Source of the DNA: Ruegeria meonggei
GTDB taxonomy: Bacteria; Pseudomonadota; Alphaproteobacteria; Rhodobacterales; Rhodobacteraceae
Reading direction: 5' to 3'
DNA: 64,000 bases
NCBI RefSeq assembly: GCF_900172215.1
Contig: NZ_FWFP01000001.1
Coordinates: forward strand, 62,001-126,000
The translations under genes and the position numbers were made by a program. How positions within the stretch are numbered: position 1 is the first letter of the stretch; each line of letters opens with the position of its first letter. Under the pieces are notes generated by a model. It searched no databases, had not been told where the DNA came from, and saw nothing but the letters and a program-made list of their open reading frames with translations. Shown piece by piece: positions 56,801 to 64,000 of this stretch.

Positions 56801-58266
56801 AACTCATAAAGCGCCCCAAACTTCTGCTCCAGATACTCCAGCAACGGCTCAGGCCCCGGTTCGACACCGCTGGCGCGCTGGATTGTGTCGCGGGGTGCAT
56901 AAAGCCCGCCGTAACACTGAAGATTATCCCGCAACCATCCTGTCGCACCGGACGTGTCGCCCTGTGCCAATTGCCCGCCCAGCCCCGGAACCGCTGCGCG
57001 CAAGGCCTGATTCAGACACCCGGCATAGACATTGCCCAACGCATAGGTCGGGAAATATCCAAACAGGCCCACCGACCAATGCACATCCTGCAAACACCCG
57101 TTCGAGGGCCTATCGACCCCATAGCCGAAATCAGCCTTGAATCGGTCATTCCAGGCGGCCTCGAGGTCGCTAACCTGCAGGTCACCGCTCATCAAAGCGC
57201 GTTCTAAATCAAAGCGCAGCATGATGTGCAGGTTGTATTGCACCTCGTCGGCCTCGGTGCGGATGTACCCATTATGGACACCGTTTACAGTGGCATAGAA
57301 CGCATCGGCGTCTGCAATTCCGAAATCGCCGAATGCGTCGGTCATCTGTTCAAACAGCCAGCCAGTGAAGGCACGGGACCGACCCAGTTGGTTTTCGTAA
57401 ATCCGGCTTTGGCTTTCGTGCACACCCATCGACACGCCCTGCCCCAAAGGTGTCAACAGATAAGCCGGGTCGATGTTTTGTTCATAAGCGGCGTGGCCGA
57501 CCTCGTGAATGGTCGAATAGAAACAGTTGAACGGGTCGGCCTCATTGGTACGGGTGGTAATCCGCACGTCCAACCCACTGCCAGAGCTGAACGGGTGAAC
57601 GGCCTTGTCAACCCGACCTGTGGTCAGATCGTACCCGAAGGTTTCAGCCAGCTTTTGAGACAGCCGCAACTGGGTCGGTTCGTCAAAGGTCCCGGTCAAG
57701 GCTGCGGGTCTGGCTTTGTCCAGAACAGCCGCGCGCAAGGCCACCAGACGCGGGCGCATCTGGTCAAATATCCGGGCAATCTGAGTGCCGGTCGTATAGG
57801 GCTCATAATCTTCGACCATGGCGTCATAAATATCGCCGCCCTGAGCCAGCGCCGCGCCCTCTTCGCGCTTAAGAGCGACAACTTCTTGCAGAACGGGCAG
57901 GAACGCCGCCACATCCTCGTGCGCACGCGCTTGCGCCCATGTGCCTTGCGCCGCCGAGGTGACCCGGGCGATGGCTTTCGCCAGGTCAGCGGGCACCTTG
58001 ATCGTACGCTCGTACGAGCGGCGAATTTCTCGCAGTTGTGCTTTGCCAACGTCGTCCTGTGGGTCGGCTTGCTCCAGCCACTCAGCCACGCGAGGGTCTG
58101 ATCGACGCGCGTGCAGGACTGCTTCGATTGCGGCCATTTCCTCGGCGCGTTGCGGGGTGGCCCCGCGCGGCATGACGGTTTCCTGATCCCATCCCAACCG
58201 CCCGGCGATTTGCCCCAGCGCCGAGGTTTCGCGTTGAAAGGCCATCAGGTCGTCGTAAGCGCTCAT
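56797..58266 (-). CDS. Carboxypeptidase M32 (thermostable carboxypeptidase Taq family)
   Basis: ATG 58266 (MSAYDDLMAFQRETSAL) gives 489 residues, the usual M32 length; the open frame upstream lies inside ctaA. The zinc motif is STIHEVGHAAYEQN (HExxH), followed by LGQGVSMGVHESQSRIYEN, the M32 HES sequence. The enzyme removes C-terminal amino acids in the cytoplasm. It starts six bases after the ctaA stop, so it belongs to the ctaA transcript. Confidence 0.93.
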   Translation of the reverse strand: MSAYDDLMAFQRETSALGQIAGRLGWDQETVMPRGATPQRAEEMAAIEAVLHARRSDPRVAEWLEQADPQDDVGKAQLREIRRSYERTIKVPADLAKAIARVTSAAQGTWAQARAHEDVAAFLPVLQEVVALKREEGAALAQGGDIYDAMVEDYEPYTTGTQIARIFDQMRPRLVALRAAVLDKARPAALTGTFDEPTQLRLSQKLAETFGYDLTTGRVDKAVHPFSSGSGLDVRITTRTNEADPFNCFYSTIHEVGHAAYEQNIDPAYLLTPLGQGVSMGVHESQSRIYENQLGRSRAFTGWLFEQMTDAFGDFGIADADAFYATVNGVHNGYIRTEADEVQYNLHIMLRFDLERALMSGDLQVSDLEAAWNDRFKADFGYGVDRPSNGCLQDVHWSVGLFGYFPTYALGNVYAGCLNQALRAAVPGLGGQLAQGDTSGATGWLRDNLQCYGGLYAPRDTIQRASGVEPGPEPLLEYLEQKFGALYEL

Positions 58267-58271
58267 CAGGG

Positions 58272-59417
58272 TCAAGCTCCGCGAATTGAGGTTGCAATTG
58301 GATAGGCCGTCAGGAAGCGCGCGCGCAGGATCAGGGTCCAAACGACAACGGCCATGAACTGATGGAAAATGGCAATCTGCCATGGGGCTGCGTAGACAAC
58401 CGTCACGATGCCTACAACAACCTGCAGTGACAGGGCTGCAAAAGCCGCGTTAAAGGCAAAGCGCGTCTGCGGATGAGCGCTGGTGCTGCCGCGTCGCCAG
58501 ACCACAAAACCAAATGCAAACAGCAGATAACCGGCGCAGCGATGGATGAACTGCACAAGGCCGGGGCTTTCAAAGAAGTTCCGCCACATCGGTTCCAGCA
58601 TTGTGGCATCAGGTGGAAAGACCTGCCCGCCGATCAGCGGCCAATCAGTATAGGACCGCCCGGCATCTATACCCGCCACCAGCGCACCGATCAGGATTTG
58701 CAGGAAAGCGAAATGCATCAACCCGGTGGACAGCGAGAACAGCCTGGCCTCTTTGGCGCGCCGCGCCTGCATCAGATCGCGCTCTTCACGGCCCAGCTCA
58801 AAGATGTACCAGGCCAGAAAGCCCAGGATCACAAAAGCCAGCCCCAGATGCGTGGCAAGACGATAGCTGGCAACGGCGGTCATCCCCTCGCCCTGCGTCA
58901 CGCCCGAGGCGACCATCCACCAGCCAACAGCACCCTGAACCCCGCCCAATACGCCGGGGATCAGCAGTTTCGTGGTCCATCCGGTGGGAATCTTGCGTGC
59001 AATCAGAAATCCAAAGAACCCAATCGCCCAAACCAGACCGATCACACGGCCCAGCTGACGGTGACCCCATTCCCACCAATAGATGGTTTTGAAATCACCC
59101 AGCTCCATCCACTGGTTCTGGATTTGCCACTGGTCGATCTGTTTGTATTTGTCGAACTCGGCCTGCCAGTCAGCCTCAGTCGTAGGCGGAATGGCCCCGG
59201 TGATCGGTCGCCATTCAGTGATCGACAGCCCGCTGTCGGTCAGGCGCGTCAGCCCGCCCACGGCGATCATCACAACCACAAGTGCAAACAGGATCATCAA
59301 CCAGGCGCGAATGGCCCAGCGCGCGCCACCCCGGCCGCGATCAATCATACCGGGTTGAACGGCCTGTTGTTTTTCGGTGTCCGAGACGTCTTCGAAGATG
59401 CTGCGCTTTCCGCTCAT
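58272..59417 (-). CDS. ctaA: Heme A synthase (COX15/CtaA family)
   Basis: CtaA oxidises the methyl group of heme O to make heme A for aa3-type cytochrome oxidase. The 381-residue membrane protein has eight predicted helices. The conserved segments are VGGLTRLTDSGLSITEWRPITGAIPP, EWGHRQLGRVIGLVW (heme ligand His), RLATHLGLAF and QFIHRCAGYLLF, and the last part carries the final His. This is the alphaproteobacterial type. GAGGAC precedes the ATG. Confidence 0.94.
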   Translation of the reverse strand: MSGKRSIFEDVSDTEKQQAVQPGMIDRGRGGARWAIRAWLMILFALVVVMIAVGGLTRLTDSGLSITEWRPITGAIPPTTEADWQAEFDKYKQIDQWQIQNQWMELGDFKTIYWWEWGHRQLGRVIGLVWAIGFFGFLIARKIPTGWTTKLLIPGVLGGVQGAVGWWMVASGVTQGEGMTAVASYRLATHLGLAFVILGFLAWYIFELGREERDLMQARRAKEARLFSLSTGLMHFAFLQILIGALVAGIDAGRSYTDWPLIGGQVFPPDATMLEPMWRNFFESPGLVQFIHRCAGYLLFAFGFVVWRRGSTSAHPQTRFAFNAAFAALSLQVVVGIVTVVYAAPWQIAIFHQFMAVVVWTLILRARFLTAYPIATSIRGA

Positions 59418-59487
59418 GCTGTCCTCATGTCTTGATTTCGTCGCAAGCTAGGGCTGTCGGGGGCCGAGGTCCAGCCTCAGCCGTGGT

Positions 59488-60231
59488 TTAACCCCGGTCT
59501 TTCCAGCGGACCATCTGCCGCATGACACCGTGCAGCATCTGCACATCCGCCCGTGTCATCCGCATCCGTGACCACAGGTTGCGCAGGTTGGTCTTCATGC
59601 CTTCGGCTTTTTCGGGCGGATAAAAGAAGCCGGCCTCCTCCAGCCGGTCCTCATAATGTTCAACTAGTTTCTCAACCTCGACACCTGTGGCCCAATCGCC
59701 CTTGCCCAGATCGGTGGCCTCATGCACCACATCGCCGGATTGGCGCATCCACTCATAAGCGGTCAGCAACACGCATTGGCCCAGGTTCAGCGAGGCATAT
59801 TCCGGGTTCACCGGGACCGAGATGATGGCGTTGGCCTTGGCGATATCCTCGTTCTCAAGCCCGGCCCGTTCGGGGCCGAACAGGACGGCGACCTTCTCGC
59901 CCGCCGCCACCTTTTCCGCGGCGATCTGCATGGCGCGTTCGGGGCTGTAGACCGGTTTGGTCAGCCCGCGCTGCCGGGCCGTGGTGGCAAAGACAAAGGT
60001 GCTGTCCGCCAGCGCACCAGCCAGATCGTCATACAACTGCGCTTCGTCCAGCAAACGTCCGGCCCCGCTGGACATGGCAACCGCCTTGGGGTTCGGCCAG
60101 CCATCGCGGGGTGCCACTATCCGCATACGATCCAGACCGAAATTCCACATCGCCCGCGCAGCGGCACCGATGTTTTCCCCCATCTGGGGGCGCACGAGCA
60201 CGAAAGAAGGCTGGGATGTATCGCTGGGCAT
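59488..60231 (-). CDS. trmJ: tRNA (cytidine/uridine-2'-O-)-methyltransferase TrmJ
   Basis: GGAGA precedes ATG 60231; 247 residues. The SpoU-type knot fold shows FVLVRPQMGENIGAAARAMWNFG (motif 1), VLFGPERAGLENED (motif 2) and VPVNPEYASLNLGQCVLLTAYEW (motif 3), the order seen in TrmJ. It methylates position 32 of several tRNAs at the 2'-O. It lies upstream of ctaA on the same strand and is divergent from the ThiE-like gene. Confidence 0.9.
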   Translation of the reverse strand: MPSDTSQPSFVLVRPQMGENIGAAARAMWNFGLDRMRIVAPRDGWPNPKAVAMSSGAGRLLDEAQLYDDLAGALADSTFVFATTARQRGLTKPVYSPERAMQIAAEKVAAGEKVAVLFGPERAGLENEDIAKANAIISVPVNPEYASLNLGQCVLLTAYEWMRQSGDVVHEATDLGKGDWATGVEVEKLVEHYEDRLEEAGFFYPPEKAEGMKTNLRNLWSRMRMTRADVQMLHGVMRQMVRWKDRG

Positions 60232-60383
60232 GGCTGTCTCCGAAAACTTGGCTTGCTGTAAGCGGCGCACCCTGTCAGGGCAAGCCATTGAAGCAGCAAT
60301 TCCCGCACTAATAGGTATAAAAGTTTGCTTCCCCGCCGCAATCGGCTAAACCGCGCAAAAGACTGAAAGCGAAGGACGCGCCA

Positions 60384-61004
60384 ATGGACACCCCCGAGCA
60401 GCCGCAGATTTACCTGATCACCCCACCCGCGATCACGTTGAGCACCTTCCCCGACCAATTGGCCCACGTGCTGGACGGTGCAGATATCGCCTGTATCCGA
60501 ATGGCACTGGCTGGTGGCGATGAAGACACCATCGCCCGTGCTGCCGATGCCTGCCGCGAGGTGGCCCATGCGCGTGACGTTGCACTGGTGATCTCGAACC
60601 ATGTTCTTCTGGCACAGCGACTGGGGCTGGACGGGGTCCACCTGGACGACGGCGCACGTTCGGTTCGGGCCGCCCGCAAGGAACTGGGCGCCGACGCGAT
60701 TGTTGGCAGTTTCTGCGGCACTTCTAACCACGATGGCATGAGCGCTGGCGAAGCAGGTGTGGATTATGTGGCGTTTGGCCCCGTCGGGGCATCAACGCTG
60801 GGCGATGGCACCACAGCAGAGCACGACTTGTTCAAGTGGTGGTCCGAAGTGATCGAGGTTCCAGTGGTAGCCGAAGGCGGGTTGACCCCGGACCTGATCC
60901 GCGACCTGAGCCCGTGCACCGATTTCTTTGGCGTCGGAGACGAGATCTGGTCGCAAGATGACCCGCTGGCCGCGCTGACCACCCTGACTGACGCCATGGG
61001 CTGA
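60384..61004 (+). CDS. ThiE/TenI family protein with altered active site
   Basis: The 206-residue TIM barrel matches thiamine phosphate synthase in outline: IYLITPP at the start, LVISNHVLLAQRLGLDGVHLDD in the middle, VAFGPVGAST and VVAEGGLTPDLI later. Several residues required in ThiE are changed: QLR-x-K becomes CIRMA, the Asn-Asp pair becomes Asn-His, HLGQ-D becomes HLDD, and the Thr-x-Thr-Lys loop is replaced. It is therefore probably not a normal thiamine phosphate synthase. No thi genes are nearby. AAGGA precedes the ATG. Confidence 0.75.
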   Translation: MDTPEQPQIYLITPPAITLSTFPDQLAHVLDGADIACIRMALAGGDEDTIARAADACREVAHARDVALVISNHVLLAQRLGLDGVHLDDGARSVRAARKELGADAIVGSFCGTSNHDGMSAGEAGVDYVAFGPVGASTLGDGTTAEHDLFKWWSEVIEVPVVAEGGLTPDLIRDLSPCTDFFGVGDEIWSQDDPLAALTTLTDAMG

Positions 61005-61057
61005 CGCTGTGAGCGTTAACCCTTGCGCCTGCGTCGGGGCTGCGGCATGAAACCGAC

Positions 61058-61951
61058 ATGAAAAGTAACAGCGAAATCCTGTGTACCGGCTCGGTCCTGT
61101 GGGACGTGATTGGACGCTCGGCCAGTGCCATGCGGCACGGATCGGACGTGCCGGGGCGGATCACCCGCCTGCCCGGTGGTGTGGCCATGAACATCGCCAT
61201 GACGTTGGTGCGGTTCGGCATGACCCCAACCCTGCTGACCGCCATTGGCCGCGATCCCGAAGGGGATGAGCTGGTTAATTCATGCGCCCGGCTTGGGATG
61301 GTCACAGACCACATCTATCGCTCGCAGGATCTGCCCACTGACCGGTATATGGCCGTCGAAGGTGCCAACGGTCTGATTGCCGCAATCGCTGACGCGCATT
61401 CGCTGGAGGCGGCAGGTGCCAAAATCCTGCACCCATTGCTGCACGGGCCGCTGGGTGATGAGACCACGCCGTTTAAAGGCCCCATTGCGCTGGACGGCAA
61501 CTTGACACTGAATCTTCTTGAGGAAATCGCCCAAAGCCCTGCTTTTGCGCGCGCCGATCTGCGCGTGGCCCCAGCCTCGCCCGGTAAGGCCGAACGCCTG
61601 CTGCCGTTTCTCAAACATGCCCGCGCCACGCTTTACGTGAACCTGGAAGAGGCCGGCATTCTGTGCCAGCGCGAATTCAAGGATTCCGACAGTGCCGCCA
61701 AAGGCCTGCTAGACCGCGGCGCGGTGCGGGTTCTGGTCACCGACGGCGGCAATTCAGCCACCGTCGGTAATGCCGAAGGCATCCTGACCCAAACGCCCCC
61801 TTCCGTTCTGGTCACCCGCGTGACTGGCGCGGGCGACACCTTCATGGCAGCCCATATCGCATCCGAGGTCAGCGGCGCGTCCAGCGATACCGCCCTGAAC
61901 CGCGCCTTGCACGCCGCCGCAACTTACGTTTCCGGAGAGACACCACTGTGA
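61058..61951 (+). CDS. psuK: PfkB family kinase, probable pseudouridine kinase
   Basis: The 297-residue sugar kinase has the ribokinase-family N-terminal motif (LPGGVAMNIAMTLVRFG) and the C-terminal signature VTRVTGAGDTFMAAHIASE with catalytic Asp in GAGD. General PfkB features do not give the substrate. The GTGA overlap with psuG fixes the role: PsuK phosphorylates pseudouridine and PsuG then splits it to uracil and ribose-5-phosphate. An alternative start close by cannot be excluded because the ribosome site is weak. Confidence 0.86.
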   Translation: MKSNSEILCTGSVLWDVIGRSASAMRHGSDVPGRITRLPGGVAMNIAMTLVRFGMTPTLLTAIGRDPEGDELVNSCARLGMVTDHIYRSQDLPTDRYMAVEGANGLIAAIADAHSLEAAGAKILHPLLHGPLGDETTPFKGPIALDGNLTLNLLEEIAQSPAFARADLRVAPASPGKAERLLPFLKHARATLYVNLEEAGILCQREFKDSDSAAKGLLDRGAVRVLVTDGGNSATVGNAEGILTQTPPSVLVTRVTGAGDTFMAAHIASEVSGASSDTALNRALHAAATYVSGETPL

Positions 61952-62862
61952 TCGACATCCACTATTCCGCCGAAGTCCGCGCCGCCAAGGATGCGGACCA
62001 GCCCATCGTTGCACTGGAAAGCACCATCATCACCCACGGCATGCCCTACCCACAGAACATCGAAGTGGCAGCGCAGGTTGAACAGGACATTCGCGATTCT
62101 GGTGCCGTTCCGGCCACGATGGCCGTGATCAACGGTACACTGCATGTCGGGTTGGAGGCGGACGACCTGAAAGCTTTGGGTCAGGCCCAGGGCGTCGCCA
62201 AACTGTCCCGCGCCGATATGGCGGCTTGCTTGGCGACCGGCGGCACAGGGGCCACCACTGTCGCTGCGACGATGATCGCCGCACAATATGCCGGGATCGA
62301 GGTCTTTGCCACCGGCGGTATCGGCGGTGTGCATCAGGGGGCCGAGACCTCGTTCGATATCTCGGCCGATCTGCATGAGCTGGCGCAAACTCCGGTCACT
62401 GTTGTGGCAGCAGGGGCCAAAGCCATTCTGGACCTGGCAAAAACGCTGGAAGTGCTTGAAACATTGGGCGTTCCGGTCATTGCCTTCGGTCAGGATGAGT
62501 TCCCGGCCTTTTGGTCCGCCAGGTCTCCGCTGGCGGCTCCGCTGCGAATGGACAGCGCCGAAGATATAGCCAAAGCCCATGCCACCCGCCGCGCGCTTGG
62601 CCTGCCTGGCGGTCAATTGATCGCCAACCCGATCCCTGCCGAAGATCAGATCCCGTCAGACGAGTTGGCACCAATCATCGCCTCAGCCCAGGCCGACGCG
62701 GATGCCCACCGGATTACCGGAAAGGGTGTCACGCCCTATCTGCTGCAGCGAATTTACGAACAGACCAAGGGCCGCTCGCTGACGGCCAATATCGCGCTGG
62801 TCCGGAACAACGCCCGGCTGGCTGCAGGTATCGCGCGCGCCCTGTCCGGCCAAAGCGATTGA
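61948..62862 (+). CDS. psuG: Pseudouridine-5'-phosphate glycosidase
   Basis: PsuG cleaves the C-C bond of pseudouridine-5'-phosphate. The 304-residue enzyme has VALESTIITHGMPYP, the KLSRADMAACLATGGTGATTVAATM block, FATGGIGGVHQGAE, VVAAGAKAILDLAKTLEVLETLGVPV and the final ANIALVRNNARLA, all conserved in the family. Translation starts at GTG 61948 inside the psuK stop (GTGA). Confidence 0.93.
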   Translation: MIDIHYSAEVRAAKDADQPIVALESTIITHGMPYPQNIEVAAQVEQDIRDSGAVPATMAVINGTLHVGLEADDLKALGQAQGVAKLSRADMAACLATGGTGATTVAATMIAAQYAGIEVFATGGIGGVHQGAETSFDISADLHELAQTPVTVVAAGAKAILDLAKTLEVLETLGVPVIAFGQDEFPAFWSARSPLAAPLRMDSAEDIAKAHATRRALGLPGGQLIANPIPAEDQIPSDELAPIIASAQADADAHRITGKGVTPYLLQRIYEQTKGRSLTANIALVRNNARLAAGIARALSGQSD

Positions 62863-62926
62863 CATAAACCTATTGTACCAAGGCACCGGACTGCTTAACT
62901 AAATCCGCAAACCACTCAGGACCGCA

Positions 62927-63604
62927 ATGAACACGCCGTTTGACCAAGAACCCAATCGACGCCCGGGCCTGTTTTCCCGGCTGCGCGCGTCATTTCTGAC
63001 GGGCATCGTTGTCATTGCGCCTGTCTGGCTGACCATCTGGCTGATCTGGTCCGTGGTCGGTTGGATCGACAGCGCTGTGCTGCCGCTGGTGCCGCAGCAG
63101 TTTCAGCCACAGGAATATGTAGGCGTCAATCTGCGTGGCGTTGGGGTGATCATCTTCCTGATCTTCACCATCTTGGTAGGTTGGGTCGCCAAGGGTATCC
63201 TGGGCCGGTCGCTGATCCAGCTTGCCGAAGGTCTGGTGAACCGGATGCCAGTGGTCCGGTCGGTTTATTCCGGTATCAAACAAATCTCAGAGACGGTATT
63301 CGCGCAAACCGAACGGTCCTTCGACAAAGCCTGCCTGATTCAGTACCCACGCCGGGGCATCTGGGCCATCGGCTTTATCTCGACCACCGCCAAGGGTGAG
63401 GTCAGTGAACGTGCCGAAACCAGCGACCAGATGCTGAGCGTTTTTGTCCCCACCACCCCAAACCCGACATCGGGTTTTCTGCTGTTTTTCCCGACCGAAG
63501 ACGTCATCATGCTGGACATGTCGATCGAGGATGCCGCCAAACTGGTGATCTCTGCCGGTCTGGTTTATCCCAACGACAAAGACCCCACGGAACCGCCTGA
63601 ATAA
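62927..63604 (+). CDS. DUF502 family inner-membrane protein
   Basis: The 225-residue protein has two membrane helices (about 24-47 and 68-88) and the DUF502 signatures LRASFLTGIVVIAPVWLTIWLIWSVV, ILGRSLIQLAEGLVNRMPVVRSVYSGIKQI and FVPTTPNPTSGFLLFFPTEDV. Its function is unknown. AGGA precedes the ATG. It ends directly against the convergent patatin-like gene. Confidence 0.86.
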   Translation: MNTPFDQEPNRRPGLFSRLRASFLTGIVVIAPVWLTIWLIWSVVGWIDSAVLPLVPQQFQPQEYVGVNLRGVGVIIFLIFTILVGWVAKGILGRSLIQLAEGLVNRMPVVRSVYSGIKQISETVFAQTERSFDKACLIQYPRRGIWAIGFISTTAKGEVSERAETSDQMLSVFVPTTPNPTSGFLLFFPTEDVIMLDMSIEDAAKLVISAGLVYPNDKDPTEPPE

Positions 63605-64000
63605 TCAGCCAAACATCTCGGGCAGATCGACTGTGCTGCGCTGACCCAGGTCCGTTTTATGAGCGGCTAGAAACCCATCTGCCGCCGCGCGCCCAGCCTC
63701 TTTCAGTTTGTGCAGTACAATTGGGTTCGGCACGGTTTTTGTCGCCACCGACAGGTCATTCATCAACGCGTCATCAGCGATCATATGCACAAGAACGCGG
63801 TTCATCTCGCCCGCGTTCAGCTTGCCCTCGGACAGCAGTCGTTGAACAAAACTGATCGCCCGCAACTCCCGAAACAGCGATGAGTTAAAGCTGATCTCGT
63901 TGATCCGGTTCTGGATTTGCTGTGGCGTCTTCGGGACCTCATCCCGCTCCAATGGATTGATATTCACAATCACAACGTCGTCGGGCAAATCATTGTTAAA
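63605..64000 (-). CDS. Patatin-like phospholipase family protein, C-terminal end (partial)
   Basis: The frame is open to the right edge, reading FNNDLPDDVVIVNINPLERDEVPKT before the helical segment RINEISFNSSLFRELRAISFVQRLLSEG and the tail LHKLKEAGRAAADGFLAAHK. These match the C-terminal part of bacterial patatin-like phospholipases. The TTG near 63988 is not a start, since the frame continues. The catalytic Ser/Asp region lies outside the window. Confidence 0.75.
   Translation of the reverse strand, partial: FNNDLPDDVVIVNINPLERDEVPKTPQQIQNRINEISFNSSLFRELRAISFVQRLLSEGKLNAGEMNRVLVHMIADDALMNDLSVATKTVPNPIVLHKLKEAGRAAADGFLAAHKTDLGQRSTVDLPEMFG

Noticed and set aside
57226-58101. Open frame of 291 codons opposite the M32 carboxypeptidase
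   Set aside because: Antisense to a well-supported enzyme and without any recognisable motif.

Overview
The window looks like a chromosomal segment of a marine roseobacter (Rhodobacteraceae, close to Ruegeria or Phaeobacter). The reasons are the high G+C, the order trpE - trpGDC - moaC - moeA - lexA / comEC / gltX / gltA, a free-standing corrinoid protein followed by a DUF1638 gene, a DmdB-type CoA ligase for DMSP metabolism, a TRAP transporter operon, and GAAC-N7-GAAC (alphaproteobacterial) LexA boxes. No phage, IS element, integrase or CRISPR array was seen.

Layout. 1-16 kb: tail of a xanthine phosphoribosyltransferase gene, an aminotransferase, a PpiD-like chaperone, then tryptophan and molybdopterin biosynthesis (trpE; trpG-trpD-trpC-moaC-moeA with overlapping stops and starts), lexA with its own SOS promoter, comEC, gltX and gltA. 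16-23 kb: a PA0069-type radical SAM gene with a predicted LexA box, the corrinoid protein / DUF1638 pair (probably parts of a split methionine synthase), sufE, rnd, purN-purM and a CAT-anticodon tRNA that looks like tRNA-Ile2.

23.4-40.2 kb is the accessory catabolic region. Block A: a GlxA/AraC regulator of the betaine/carnitine type, then a tightly packed set of a Rieske oxygenase, a choline-sulfatase-like enzyme, two short-chain dehydrogenases and a carnitine-dehydrogenase-like enzyme. Block B: an Asp/Glu racemase-family enzyme and a GntR regulator, divergent from a thiamine-diphosphate enzyme, with a palindromic operator between them. Block C: a LysR regulator divergent from an enolase-superfamily enzyme, a DadA-like FAD oxidase, a TRAP transporter (P, Q, M) and a BASS-like permease. 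Blocks A and C together resemble an uptake and degradation system for a nitrogenous osmolyte. In block A a sulfate ester, a hydroxyl group and an N-methyl or quaternary nitrogen could be processed in turn. This is the best candidate here for an undescribed pathway.

40-64 kb: an EnvZ-like kinase without its regulator, an MBL hydrolase, two identical tRNA-Asn genes each with its own promoter, an A+T-richer surface-polymer acyltransferase, dmdB, the zwf-pgl-pgi operon, an unassigned radical SAM protein, a SYLF protein, usg, gyrA, an alpha/beta hydrolase - M32 carboxypeptidase - ctaA - trmJ group, a degenerate ThiE-like protein, psuK-psuG for pseudouridine breakdown, a DUF502 membrane protein and the end of a patatin-like phospholipase.

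All calls come from reading the sequence and from remembered family features; no database search was run.
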